Below are positions 10,668 to 21,957 of a stretch of 64,000 nt of DNA, piece by piece; the first letter of the stretch is position 1, and each line of letters opens with the position of its first letter. Both the position numbers and the translations under genes were made by a program. The notes below the pieces were generated by a model. The model was given only the letters and a program-made list of their open reading frames with translations, made no database searches and was not told the DNA's origin. Source of the stretch: Entophlyctis helioformis (lineage: Eukaryota > Chytridiomycota > Chytridiomycetes > Chytridiales > Chytriomycetaceae); contig JAHLKH010000029.1 of the NCBI GenBank assembly GCA_025526915.1, positions 1 through 64,000 of the forward strand, written 5' to 3'.

Positions 10668-13600
10668 CTACTTGGAAGCTGCAAACTCTTGCTCTTGTGT
10701 GGGCACTTGCGTTTGCTTCTTGTCAGACGCCTGCACTCGCATCCCTCCAACCTCATGCTCGCGTTTCGGAGTGCTTGTCTTTGAGACAGGCGATGCATGC
10801 TGCGACTCCTCCCGTTCTCCATCAAGCCCATCTGTGTGCTTGTCAGCCGTCTTCTCGTCATCGTCCTGCTCCTGCGCATGCTCCGGCGACAATAAACGCA
10901 AAGGGGATTCAACCGGCGCTGCAGAGTCCTCGTTGTGCTTGAGACGGTAGAACAGCACGTATCCATTGCGGTTCTGCCATGTTGTTCAACGTTTGGCGTT
11001 AGCGCAGGAGCCCAGAAGGCACGATGTACATGCAAGGCATCGTCACATACAGCAATGTACTCTTCGTTCACATCAAACGTGACTGAATCGTCGTCAAAGT
11101 AGCTCCAAACATCCCGACGCTTGCAAAAGGCCGTGTCTGTCCAGCGAGCGATTACCGTGATTGTCAGTATGGGCAGGCATTCATCGTTTGAGCAGCAGCA
11201 GCAGCAGCAGCAGCCTGCAACACGCAAGACTTACAATGCCCTCGCTCTGTTCCTCCCACATGGTTGCTACGCACAGACAAAAGGAATGTACTTGTTAGTA
11301 TGCCATTTGCATCGCCCCCCAAAAGAGCGCCAGAGTCAACCCGTCTCACCTAACAGCAATGAGCTCATACGACTTGTCCAGTTCATCGGCGCACACGCTG
11401 TACCGGCCCATGTTGAAGTTGTAGAGCGGGTAGTCGACAAAATCGTCGAGCTTGGTCCAGACGTTGTAGCGCGGGTGTAAACCAAACCGCTTGAGGTGTA
11501 CAATCAACACTTCCGGCAGCTTCCAGAGATCCAGCTTCTTCATGCCGTTGCGCAGTCCCTTGCACCGGCTGCAGTACCAGTCCTCGACTTCCTCCTCTTC
11601 GAAATGCTCGACCATGCACTTGTCCAGAGGCGTTATGGTCGGCGATGGCTGGTCCATGTGTCCTGGCATGATCTGTTGTGCAGCAAGGGCGTCCAGCGCC
11701 AAACCAAGGCACGCCGAGCCAGTCAGTCCGTCCGTCGCGTGCATCGCCAATCAAGAGCAGCAGCAACATACTTCGCGGTCCTTTTCCATGTCGAAATAGT
11801 GATCCGCGTATTCCTCCCTCCACATCAAGGTGTACTCTACGATATCAGGATGCTGCTTCTCGACAATCGAAAAGAGTTGCTGCGCGTGCTCGATGATGTT
11901 GTCGGCATCGATGTTTTTGAGCAGACCCCGCTTGTGCAACAGCAGTGCAATCTCTTTTGAGAGCGTCTCGGAAGAGTACTTGGCTCTCGGAATGTCGAGA
12001 ATGAGAGGATAGCCGAACAAGTCTCTGTACTCTTCCCTGTACTCCTCCGTCTGAGAGTCCATCTGGTGCTCGTCACCGTCGCTTCCATCATCGGTGTTCC
12101 GATCATCACTGCCAGCTGCTCCCACGCGGCTGAACTTGATGGAGACTTGGGTCAGGATAAAGTACAGTCTGTCCTTTTGATACGGGATCTCGTAGCTGCA
12201 GACCATGGACAACCTGTCAGTCTATCCGGCAGCAAAGGAGCATCAAACAACACTTGACTTACAAGGCGACAGACAGGCTTGACGCTGACGATTTGCGGGC
12301 TTGAGCGTATTTCTGCACCCTCTCATCAGGCCCAAGAATCTTCTTGATAACCACATCGTCTGCAACGAGCGAGGCATGAAGAGTGCCAGGATCCAATCCA
12401 GTTGCCTGTCCCAGCATATCCTGGACCTCTTCAACAGGAGCGTGGATCGGAACGCTGAGTCGCACCTGTCAAGAGCAGCATATCCGTTGAGCGGATTGTG
12501 CAACAAGCAGGACTCCCGCCAGACGAGGCAAGGCTTTACGTACGCGCTGCTTCGTGCCCGTGTATCTGACCAGCGTGAGCCAAAAGTCGACAGTCTCAAC
12601 TCCTGGAACCTCCATGGACAGATTCATGAATGCGTCAAACTTGATCGACGTCTGTTGATCAAGTGGCAACAGTCAGTGCACACTCGATGAGTTGCCTAAC
12701 CAGCATGCATAACATTGGATGCATATCGGGCCAGAGATATGCGTACATTGCCACATTCGCCACAGGTGATCTGGCTCTTGTACTGCCCCTGGAAAGTGTC
12801 GACTACAGTAACGCCATCAGAGTCAGTCGCGGATGCACAGCGTACAGGCCAAGCTCGGCTTTCAACTCACCGACAATCGAATCATTCCGTTTCTTGTGGG
12901 CCTCCCAGTAAACAGCAGCAATGTGGGCATCGGGAGTGGATGAGTCAAAGTCCGGAATCTCAACGGATGGCTTGTGAAGAATCCTGTTGACGTCTAGCCA
13001 AGGCATAATAGACACACAACAAAGTCGCAAGACATCGTGTCAGCCACTAGCATAAAACACTCGGCATGCTTGAGTGCGCGCGGGCCATGCACACACCTTC
13101 GTGGATGGCATCCAGCAAGAAGTTGAGGAACTCTTGGGCGTCCTGCTGCGTGTACGAGTCGTACACTCCCCAAAAATCCTCGAGTGCACGCTTCAGCCCG
13201 GAGGGAACAAAGGCTCGGGTCGAGCTTGCAAGGCGGCACAGCAGCTTTGCGAATTCGTCAACAATGACTCCTTTGCTTGTGGACAGCGGGTTATTCTTGT
13301 TGATGTGTGCCTTGTACTCGCCACCTGTGCAAATGATGACCATTCATATGGTGAGCTGAGGAGTGCAATCAAGCGAACATGCATGCAACCACATACTTGT
13401 AAAGTACTCGACAAATTTGGGAATGCTGGCCAGGCACTGGATGATATTGTTGATGTAGCAATCCTACGGCGATGGGGATCAAATCGCCATCGTCAGCATC
13501 AGGCCATGGCTGCAGAGATGATGCGGCAACAACTTACGATTCCGTAGTTTAACAGGCCGACGGCTGGCTGACGAGCCTCAAGCAAGCTCTCCATGTCAGG

Positions 13601-16064
13601 CGCATACTCTTCCGGTGCAGACGCAGGGCCGCGTGGCGAGCCGGAATTTCCAGCCGTGTCGACACTCAATCCCTTCATGTAGATGGGCACCAACGGTCCT
13701 GATGGATACGGCGGCTCGCTGATGGCACGACGCGCAACGGCACGGATGGCCGGGCTTCTGGGAGAGGACGGGCGAGGGCTTGAGCTGCCAGCCTTGCTGG
13801 CATTCGCAACCTTGCGACGCGAAGGCGACATTACTTTGGAGGAGTGCGACGCTCGGCTCGTTGATGGAGCAGAGTCCACGTCATCCCAGTTGTCTTCGCT
13901 GGACTGGTCATCGTCCTCGCGTTGACTGCCTTCCTGGCCGGTGGTTGATCCGTTGTCGGTTGCGCTGCCAATAGCAGAGGCTCCATCCGATTGAGGGTTC
14001 GACCCAATCAGCTCGACCTTGCCTGTGTTTGGCCATGTCGCGTCGACTGCCTTGACAAACGCCAGCGACACCTTGGCACCTGTCGTGATCTTTTCAAGTC
14101 CGGGCAGAACCGGGAATGGAAACAGGATGTGCAATGCTGTGTCGATCTGATTAAAGTGCACAGTAGCCTGTCGAATGGCGCAAAGGAGTCGGGCAGTGTG
14201 AGCATGCGAAACTGCGCAACGAGCCATGAAAGCACACAAAGAGAGGCATGTCCCTTGACGTACCATACTCGGCGTGACAGTAAGAACCACTTGGTCTGCG
14301 TTGATATTCTTGACATAGAAATCAAAGACGACACTGACAGCCGTCTGGTATGTGTTGTGGCGCGGCACACTGGACACGCAGGATCGGCACAGTCAGTACG
14401 GCTGATGGAACAGTGCATGTACAGCATGCAAGCAACTCGGATGGACAGTGCGAGACACACGTTTTGGCGGCAACAGACGGAATCGAGGTCGGCAAGGCCT
14501 GCTTGGCTGTCGCAAGCGGAGGCGGACTGCTCTTTTCCTGGTCCTTTGTCCCATACTTGCTGTCGCGGCGAGAAATGCTGCTGATAGAGTCGTCGGACCC
14601 AATCTTGGTGAGGGGCAATGGGGCAGTCACTCTGGACTGGAATGGCTGTGACGACGATGATCCAACGGGGGCACGCATGCTGGGCGATTGCAACTTGAAT
14701 GGTCTGACGACCGACGGCACAGGAGCAGCATTGGCAGCAGCACGCGTCGCGGCGGGAACGAGATTGCGGACAATCGTAAGCAGAGTCAGCATGTCTGGGT
14801 TCGAGAGCTGGCGAGCCTCTCTGTAGGTCGACAGGGCCGTCTTGCGATCCTCTGCCGACAAGTTCTGCAGCTTTGAAATGAACGCCTTGTGAGTCGTGGC
14901 AAAGTCCTCTGATGCAGGCGGCTGCGAGTGGATTGCAGCCTGCTCGGGCACGCTCTTGTCAGGCGATGCAACGGCTGCGGCGTCGTCCACTTTGGCCTGC
15001 TTCTTGGATTCAGACTGAGAGTCGGCCTCGGACTCGGCGTTGGACTCGGAGCGAGCGTCTGCCTGCTGATGCGTAGCGAGAAGCAGGCGTTAGTTGGGCG
15101 AGCCGACTTGGAGAGAGGCGGGCAAGAGTGAGATCACGCCTGGTGCGCTGCTCACCGGCACTCGCTTCTTGCGCTTCTTGTTGCGCTTCTTGGCAGATTT
15201 TGTCGGCGACGGCTCGCCAGCAGCATTGGCTTGAGAAGCGTCGGCTTGAGCGTCGGCTTGAGCGTCGGCATCTGCGCTGGCATCGGCTTCAGAGTCGGCT
15301 TCGTCGTTGTCTCCATCGGCGGGACCGCCCGGTGCGGCAGCGGCAGCAGCGGCGACGGCAGCAGCCAGGGCAAGGGCAGACGCCTCTGCGGCGGCATTCT
15401 TGGCAGTGACTGGCAGGGCCATGTCTCTGCCACCGGCACCGGCACCGCTGGCGGTCAGGTCCATCGAGGGTCGCTTCTTGATGATTGGAACTGGCACAAA
15501 GTGCTTGGAGTGGTCCGGATCGTGCGCTTGGACAGCGGCGTGCTCCGAGTCGCCGGCCAGGCTGTCGCTGTGGCTGGCGCTGGCGCTGCGTTCGCGCTGC
15601 TGGTGGTACCGGCTCAGCTCGTCGGCCACGCAGTGCTTGACGTGCAGATCGGCGAGAGCGTGCGGGCTGTCGGAGCCCTTGAAGACAGCCGTGCGGTTGT
15701 GGCCTAAATTGAAAGTGACCCGCTGCGGGTGGTCGGCGGTGGGCTGGGCGCCGTGCGGCTTGGGGTGGCTGTTGCCGCCGTCCGTGGCCGGCGAGGCCGA
15801 CGAGGCAGGCGGGCGGATGCGATCTTGCGGAGGAGCAGCAGCCGGCGTCTGGGCAGGCTCTGGACCAGCAGGCTTGCCGTGACTTTGGCTGGTGTTGCCG
15901 TTGCTGTTGCGGTTGCCGTTGTCCGTAGAGCGGCTGTTGGAGTGGCTGCTGGAGTGGCTGCTGGAGTGGCTGTTGTCGCTGGCCGTAGTGGTCGAGGAGC
16001 CCTTGCTGGCCTTCTTCTTTGCGCCGCCGCCGTTGCTCTTCTTACCGTAGCGATTGGCCTTCAT
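10668..16064 (-). CDS. Ubiquitin-specific protease, USP4/11/15-Ubp12 type
   Basis: Cysteine deubiquitinase of the USP family. The ATG at 16064 opens a low-complexity N terminus (Ser/His/Asn repeats, then Ala- and Asp-rich, then KKRNKKRKKR); a clean intron joins it to the next exon near 15050. The Cys box is LLNYGIDCYINN, split by an intron at GI|DC (catalytic Cys codon 13458-13460, oxyanion Asn five residues before). Downstream are YDSYTQQDAQEFLNFLLDA, KKRNDSIVGEL, and a ubiquitin-like region typical of the USP15 group (HAPVEEVQDMLGQATG). Then come a CxxC pair WYCSRCKG, the strand LIVHLKRF and the His box NHVGG plus GHYTAFC after splicing (intron about 11124-11239), with WSYFDDDSV. The end is NGYVLFYRL followed by an acidic tail ending EFAASK. 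All catalytic residues are present, so it should be active. Confidence 0.87.
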
Positions 16065-16137
16065 TCCCGATGCCCTGCGCGAGCCCTTCGCAAAACGCTT
16101 GCGTTGTCGGGGTTTTGACGAACATTTCGAACGAGGG

Positions 16138-16321
16138 GATCATTGCATGATGCCATCTGGTCACGTGTCCCTTCACGTGTCTCTTCACGTGACCCGTCCA
16201 GTTGACTTGCGAATCATCCCGATCGGCTGGCCCGACAAACGTCGAGGTGTGTGGCATGCTCGCAGATGTGCGCCGTCCGCTGGCCGTCCGTGCTGGCTGC
16301 TGACCCTTTGCGCTTCAAGAC
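16138..16321 (+). promoter_or_regulatory. Bidirectional promoter with three phased CACGTG boxes
   Basis: The 257 bases between the USP start (16064, minus) and the DJ-1-like start (16322, plus) contain CACGTG at 16162-16167, 16174-16179 and 16186-16191, exactly 12 bases apart. CACGTG is the core site of bHLH factors (Cbf1/USF/MYC class). Nearer the plus-strand start are GAGGTGTGTG, GCTCGCAGATG and GTCCGTGCTGGCTGCTGA, all shared in order with the region upstream of the gene at 383. Function is inferred. Confidence 0.55.
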
Positions 16322-16951
16322 ATGGCCGACGCACCAAAGACCGTTCTCATTGACATTCTCGTGTACGACGGCAACGACGAGCTCGATGTCATCGGCCCCT
16401 TTGAGACGCTCAAGTCCGCCGAGGGTCTGGGCGTGCCGTTCAAGACCCGCCTGGTCGGCGCTGTCTCGGCCGCCCCCATCGCCTGCCACTTTGGCATCGT
16501 GCTGACGCCGGAAAAGGTCATCGTGCCGGGCGAGGCCGACATTGTCGTGGTGCCGGGCGGCGGCTGGGGTGCACGCAGCCCCGTTGGCACCTGGGGCGAG
16601 TACAGCAAGGGCGTCATCCCCGACCTGCTGCGCCGCATGGCTGCGCTTGATGAGTCCGCGCGGCCAATCTTTACCAGTGTGTGCACCGGTGCGATGCTGC
16701 TCGCCCAGGCGGACATCATCCATGCCAAGTCGCGGGCAACGACGCACCACACGGCCTGGACCGATCTTGTTGAGCGCAGCGGCGCAACGCTCGTCAAGGA
16801 GCGCTTCGTCGATGACGGCAACCTCATCACGGCCGGAGGCGTCACGAGCGGCATCGATCTTGCTCTGTACCTTGTCGAGCGCTTCCACAGCAAGGAAGTC
16901 AGCCAGAAGCTCGCCGAGCGTCTCGAGTACCCCAACGTGCCCAAGGTCTGA
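16322..16951 (+). CDS. DJ-1/PfpI-family protein (isonitrile hydratase-like)
   Basis: Single-exon, 209-residue class I glutamine-amidotransferase-like protein of the DJ-1/ThiJ/PfpI superfamily. It begins MADAPKTVLIDILVYDGNDE and shows the nucleophile-elbow Cys in FTSVCTGAMLL. It then has the His-containing stretch RATTHHTAW and the C-terminal signature VDDGNLITAGGVTSGIDLAL. These features match the bacterial isonitrile hydratase/AraC-N-terminal subgroup better than the Parkinson-type DJ-1 proteins. Members hydrate isonitriles to N-substituted formamides or have unknown activities, so the substrate here is open. It is one of few genes in the window without introns, which with its bacterial-type motif set allows an old horizontal transfer. 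It is divergent from the USP gene. Confidence 0.83.
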   Translation: MADAPKTVLIDILVYDGNDELDVIGPFETLKSAEGLGVPFKTRLVGAVSAAPIACHFGIVLTPEKVIVPGEADIVVVPGGGWGARSPVGTWGEYSKGVIPDLLRRMAALDESARPIFTSVCTGAMLLAQADIIHAKSRATTHHTAWTDLVERSGATLVKERFVDDGNLITAGGVTSGIDLALYLVERFHSKEVSQKLAERLEYPNVPKV

Positions 16952-17143
16952 GAGGCGGCAATATGGCTCTCTGCAACGGACTGCCAGACGCTGGGCGAGC
17001 ATGTGAAATGAAACCTGCCATTGCTTTGCACTGTTTACTCGAGAAGAATGCGATCGGGCATGGAGTTGTTGCTGGATGCTCTGCCAGACATGCCAACAGC
17101 ACCAACAGCAATGGCGGCACCAATAGCAGCAGCATTCGATCAG

Positions 17144-19454
17144 TTATGCTGCAACGCCCTCGCCTGCGGGCATGTCGATGCCAGCAGAGGCTGCGTCAGA
17201 TGCATTCGACTTGGTGGCATTGGCAATCGACGTGTCGTACTCGCGGGCTCTAGCCAGCGCCTCGTCCTTGATCAGGCCTGATCCGTCGTCAATGTAGCTG
17301 AAAAAGTCTTCCTCGGACAGCCGGATAAGCTCCTCGAGTGCAGCGCCAGTCGGACGCGATGCGCCAGAGTTGGGACGCTTCTGTGCCGCCTTGATACGCT
17401 TCTCGCGCGCCGAGCTCTCGAGCGTCTTTTCTCGCTTTGCCTCGCGCTCCAGCATCTGCGAGAAGATGGCCTTTTCGTTGTTCTGCAGCCGCGACAGGCC
17501 CTCGGACAGCTCAAAGATGGTCGTGGATCCGTCGCGTGCGGTGGCCGCCAGGATCTTGCCATGCTCCTGTGCCTTGATGCAGTGGATAGGTGCGTTGCAG
17601 ACCTGGACCGTCAGCGTTGGCTCGTTCTGCTTGAAGATGTAGTCCCACACATCAAACGTGCCGTCGAGCTTGGACGTGAAGAACACCGATGGCCGCGCGG
17701 TGCTCCAGCAGCCGTCTGTCAGATAGTGCATGCTGTACTTGGTCGACATGATGGGCGACCGCACATCCTCGGACCAGATCTGTGCCTTCCAGTCGCCGAC
17801 CGTGAGGAAGTTTTTCAAAAAGAAGGGGTTGCGTTGCAGCGCATACACCGGGCCGTGGTGTCCTGGGTAGATGTGCGTGATCTTCTCGGACGGGTTCTTG
17901 GCCTTTTTGTTGCACATGAAGATGCTGCCGTTCTCGGCACCGACCATGAACTTGGTTGGCTGGTGTCATGCAGCACCATGCCATGTGCATTTGCATCGCA
18001 TCTGTGAGTGATTGCATCTCATCAAGCAGTGTGTTTGGCAACGATGTGCAAGACGTACCATGGTGGTCTCAAAGTCGAGCACGGTGCCACCAACAGTGTT
18101 GCCGTTCTTCTCTGGGTCAATGAGCATCGTCTCGGTTGGCTCGCTGAGCTTGCGAATGTCCCACCACAGCACCTGTCCGTCCGTCGACACCGAGAAGAAC
18201 TCGGAGCCAGACTTGGACTGCACCCATGCGACGTTGAACACGGGGTCGCGATGGCTCTTTTCGATGGGCGATGTGTCGACTGGGAACGATCCCTTGCGCG
18301 TGTCCCAGAACGACAACAGGCCATTGTAGCATCCGCCAACAAGGATGTGCGGGTCCTTTGGGTTGTACTTGATGGACACCAGCGGCGAATTGGGCGAGAG
18401 CGTCTGCTCGGGCATGTTGGGATTCTCAATGTCCCAGATGTATGAGTCCAGCGACATGTTGGCTGGCATGGCCTGGAAGTCAAGCACAGAGTATGCAACC
18501 GCAATCTTGTGGCCATCGTCTGGATACCACGACAGGTAGGACGCCGCACGCTTGATCGCATTGGGGTCACTGACATGGTTTCACGCGTGTGAGCAGCACT
18601 CTCGCTCTGTCAGCTGTTTCTGGAACTGCTGCTGTGCGGACTGCGACACGCTTGAAACTGGCACTCACCGGTACACATTCAGCGACTTAGCGGCAGGCGC
18701 ATCTGCCGAGATGGTGTCAACCGCATCAACAAAGTATTCTTCGTAGATATCAATGGCGTTGTTTTGCTTGATGCAGTGTTCCATGGACTGGTTGCGCAGC
18801 ACAGGCATGTCATTTCAGTCGCGGTCAGTGCCCATCTTGTGACTATCGGCAAGGCATCATCTCGGCTGCAGCTTACATCGCCAAGAACCTTGATGACACG
18901 CATGTACTCTTCGTCCTTTTCGACCTTTTTGCGATAACGGATGGTGTGCTCCACATCTGTCGCATCCACGTCCTTTGGCCAGCCGCCCTCTGTGTGCAGA
19001 ATGCCTCGGTTGGTGAAGGAAAAGCTCTCTGTGTTGACCTGCGTGATGCGTCGCGGTTGCCGAAGCGTGACGCGTCCGAATCACGCATGGGTTGCCGTTG
19101 GAGTGGGCAGAACAGCGTGGTCAGTCGACAGAAGCAGCGCATGGGTGTCAGTGCTGCCAGTGGCGATACCATGCGAGACAGCCACAGTCTCGGCCGCAGA
19201 TGCACATCTCTCGACTGTGCCTCGTGGCGAGGCTGTCCCGCGAGAACAGCTCCCAAAAGGACTCTGCCTACCTCATGCTCTGACTTTTCCGGTGCGCATT
19301 GAACCTCGGCTTGGCAGGGGTTGCGCTCCACGTAGTTCTTCATGTAGGACGGGTCGGGTGCAACGCTGACGCCTATTTCGGCTGGCCTGTCCATGAACAG
19401 CGGCTGCCGGCCAAAGTCCCTGCGCTTGCGCTGATAGACGTACACGATTTCCAT
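17144..19454 (-). CDS. DNAI2: Axonemal outer-arm dynein intermediate chain 2
   Basis: WD-repeat intermediate chain that holds outer dynein arms together at the base of the motor; acts in motile cilia/flagella. The ATG at 19454 opens [17 protein letters not shown], the family's characteristic N terminus. [19 protein letters not shown] follows, and after introns [18 protein letters not shown], then [17 protein letters not shown]. The WD core shows [90 protein letters not shown] and [16 protein letters not shown]. After the propeller comes a charged helix ([19 protein letters not shown]) and an Ala-rich tail. Exon order and motifs match the whole family length. Its presence shows that the organism builds motile flagella. 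The 3' end faces the DJ-1-like gene, 192 bases apart. Confidence 0.92.
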
Positions 19455-19657
19455 GGCCCTGCGACTGTTGCTTCTGTTGTTGTTGCTGGATGCCGCGGAA
19501 AGCCGGCTCGAATGGCGCGTCAGCCACGCGGCGACGATGCTGTGGACAGACGGCAGGCAGATGTGTACGCTGGATGTGTGCCCCTGGATGCGTGCGCTGG
19601 CAAGCGTGGTTGGAAAAAGCAAATGTATTCAAGACGATGCGGGTTGGTGCGGCCCGT

Positions 19658-21907
19658 TCAGATGCTCTCGACGTAGTTGCCTGGGACGTATCCTTCGCGA
19701 TCGCCGTCACGGCATCGCCACCACCCGTCGTCCTGCTTCTCAAGAACATCCAGAATCTGGCCAGACCGCACATTCATCTCCTGCGACGAAGGGGCGGCCT
19801 CGAAATCGTACAGCACGCGCACTCTGCAGAGCACAGCGACGTTGGCGTTGCTGCCACCGTAGCTGGGCATCGCAATGTTGCCGCTGAACGACGGCGACGC
19901 GCCACTGTCGCCGGGCAGCTTGTTGGAACTGGCGCTCATGGCCGAGAAGGGCGTGATCGGGCTCGCGCTTGCAGACCGTGCATGGACCGGCGTGGGCGGC
20001 TCGGGTGCTGGCACGCCGTCGACCGTCGAGATATAGACCATGAGCTTGTGTCTCTTGTACTGCAGCGTGTCGATGCGTTTCTCGTGATTGAGCTTCTGCT
20101 CGCTCAGGTCCTCCATGATCTTGGGGTCTGTGCCTGCCGCAGGCTTTGGTGTGGGTCAAGGAGTGCGCAATGTTTAGCTGGTCGGCTTCAGCGGCAGCTG
20201 AACATGCCCCGACAGGCAATGCATCACCTTGTCCTTGTAGACCACAATCAGCGTCTCGATGCCCTGACGCTTCTTCTCGACATCGGCAATCTCCTTCTCG
20301 ATGTGCTTGACGCGGTCAACAGCCTTCTTGCGGCCTTGCTTGGCAGGCAACGAGATGATCTGGTCTTCAGCCTGGTCATCGGCCTTGTCCTCGCGCACCT
20401 TGGTCATGCCTTTCATGAATGTCTTTTTGCCAACATCCGTCTCCTGCGTGTCGCTCATCTGGAAATCCTCCGGAATCGGCTCGCCAGTCTTGAGGGTATT
20501 GACAAACAGCTCGCTGTCTGCAGCGGCATTGATTGTCTCAAAGGACTGGCCCATAAGGCGGTACGACTGCTCGATCTTGGGTGTCATGGACGCAAAGAGC
20601 TCCACGTATTTGATGAACACGCCTTTGCAGTGGTTGGTCTTGTGCTCCTCGTCCTCTCTTTGCACAACCTGGAGCGTGTTGTTGTTGTTGGAAACAGTCG
20701 CAGCATGCCAGGCCATGCACCATGCCGGTTGATCAGCGCAATGCCTGCTTGCGTCAATCGGCAGTCCAGACAAGCGTGTCCATAAACCTCACATCAAGGA
20801 TCGATGGCAGCGTTTCGCGGAAATGCTTGTTCTTGATGTCATTGGTCTCAGCCATACACGCCTTGTACGCTGCGCCAGCATCACGCGCCAATGCGGCTTT
20901 CTTGTCAGTGTCCGCACGGAGCTATGGTGTCCATGGTCAGACAGCAAGAGACCGGGCCGGATCAGTCGAGTACACAGCCAGCAGAATGCAATGCCATGGA
21001 TGGCCAGCAGACCTGCTCAATGATCTTCTTGGTTGTGTTCATGTCCTTGTTGGCATTTTCAGACGCCAGCTGTGCCAGCTCCAAGTCCTTCATGGCTTTC
21101 TCGTAACGCTGTTGATGGCGCTCGAGGTTGTCCACTGCCTTTCTCAGATCAGCACTGGCCTTGCGAGCATCGTCAAAGTGCTATGCGACGCATGCCAGCT
21201 GTCAGATCGTGTCCCAAAGCAGCCCATACATGCAAAGGTACACACCTGCTTGTTTGCTTTTTCGTTGTCTTTGCCGCGATGCTTCATGCTCTTGCGAATG
21301 TCCGTGTCCAGCTTATCGGCCATCTCGACGCGCTGGTTGGCAAGCTGCTCCGTCTCGTTGAGCATGAACACAAAGCTTTGCGATAGCGTACTGTCGCGGA
21401 CCGCATTTGTCAGTCGACTGGCGGCAGATTCCGAGATTGCGTGGCAAATGCTCAAATACCTGCTCAAGACAGCCTTGTAAAACTGCGCGTTGACCTTGTC
21501 ATTGGACTTGCGCGCAATGTCATCCTTGTACTGCTTGACAAGCCGCTGCACGTTGCGGCCATACTCGGACTCGATGACTGCCATCTGCTTCATGAACTCG
21601 TTGGTCTTTTCCATGAATTGAGCGCCATACTCGGCATAGCTCTCGATGATCTTGGTTTGATCCTGGATGGCGTTTGTACGTGTCAGCGAAGCAGCCTGAC
21701 GTTTGCCGCTCATCTGACACTGGCTCTCCTGTCATGCCCTCCCTTCTGCTGCAACCATGCGCTTGCAGACAAGGATGGGCAGCATGCGGCCAAGCCGCTT
21801 CGCTGGACAACCAGCGTGTTGCCATGGGAGCTCCGAGTTTCGACAAGAGCAGCGCAGCCTGCCACTCCACTTACCCACAGATCCTTGCCAAAACTGACTG
21901 CTGCCAT
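19658..21907 (-). CDS. F-BAR / SH3 protein (CIP4-TOCA/Bzz1-like)
   Basis: Membrane-curving adaptor of the F-BAR family linking membranes to actin assembly, as CIP4/TOCA-1 and yeast Bzz1 do. The start is the ATG at 21907 (MAAVSFGKDLW), joined by a GTAAGT intron to DQTKIIESYAEYGAQFMEK, the first F-BAR helix. Long helices follow: EYGRNVQRLVKQYKDDIARK, SRYLSICHAISESAASRL, and, after further introns, KHIEKEIADVEKKRQGIETL. A short HR1-like coiled coil (EQKLNHEKRIDTLQYKRHKL) precedes a Ser/Pro linker and a C-terminal SH3 domain (CRVRVLYDFEA, ILDVLEKQDDGWWRCRDG, GYVPGNYVESI). Order F-BAR, HR1-like, SH3 is the TOCA arrangement. The promoter is shared with the divergent TSNAXIP1-like gene, 50 bases between the start codons. 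Confidence 0.85.
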
Positions 21908-21957
21908 TTGGTTTTTCGGGAAGGAAGGAATCTTTGCGCTGAATTGCAACTTTGTTG

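Noticed and set aside
14322..14990. Separate gene starting at 14990 for the middle of the USP
   Set aside because: That frame opens with GTG, not ATG, and a good intron joins it in frame to the exon that starts at 16064.
15090..16064. Independent Ser/His/Asn-rich gene upstream of the USP
   Set aside because: GTGAGC donor, CTAAC branch and CAGCAG acceptor connect it in frame to the USP; it is the USP N terminus.
21908..21949. Upstream start for the F-BAR protein at 21949
   Set aside because: The codon is TTG; the first ATG, at 21907, begins exactly where family similarity starts.
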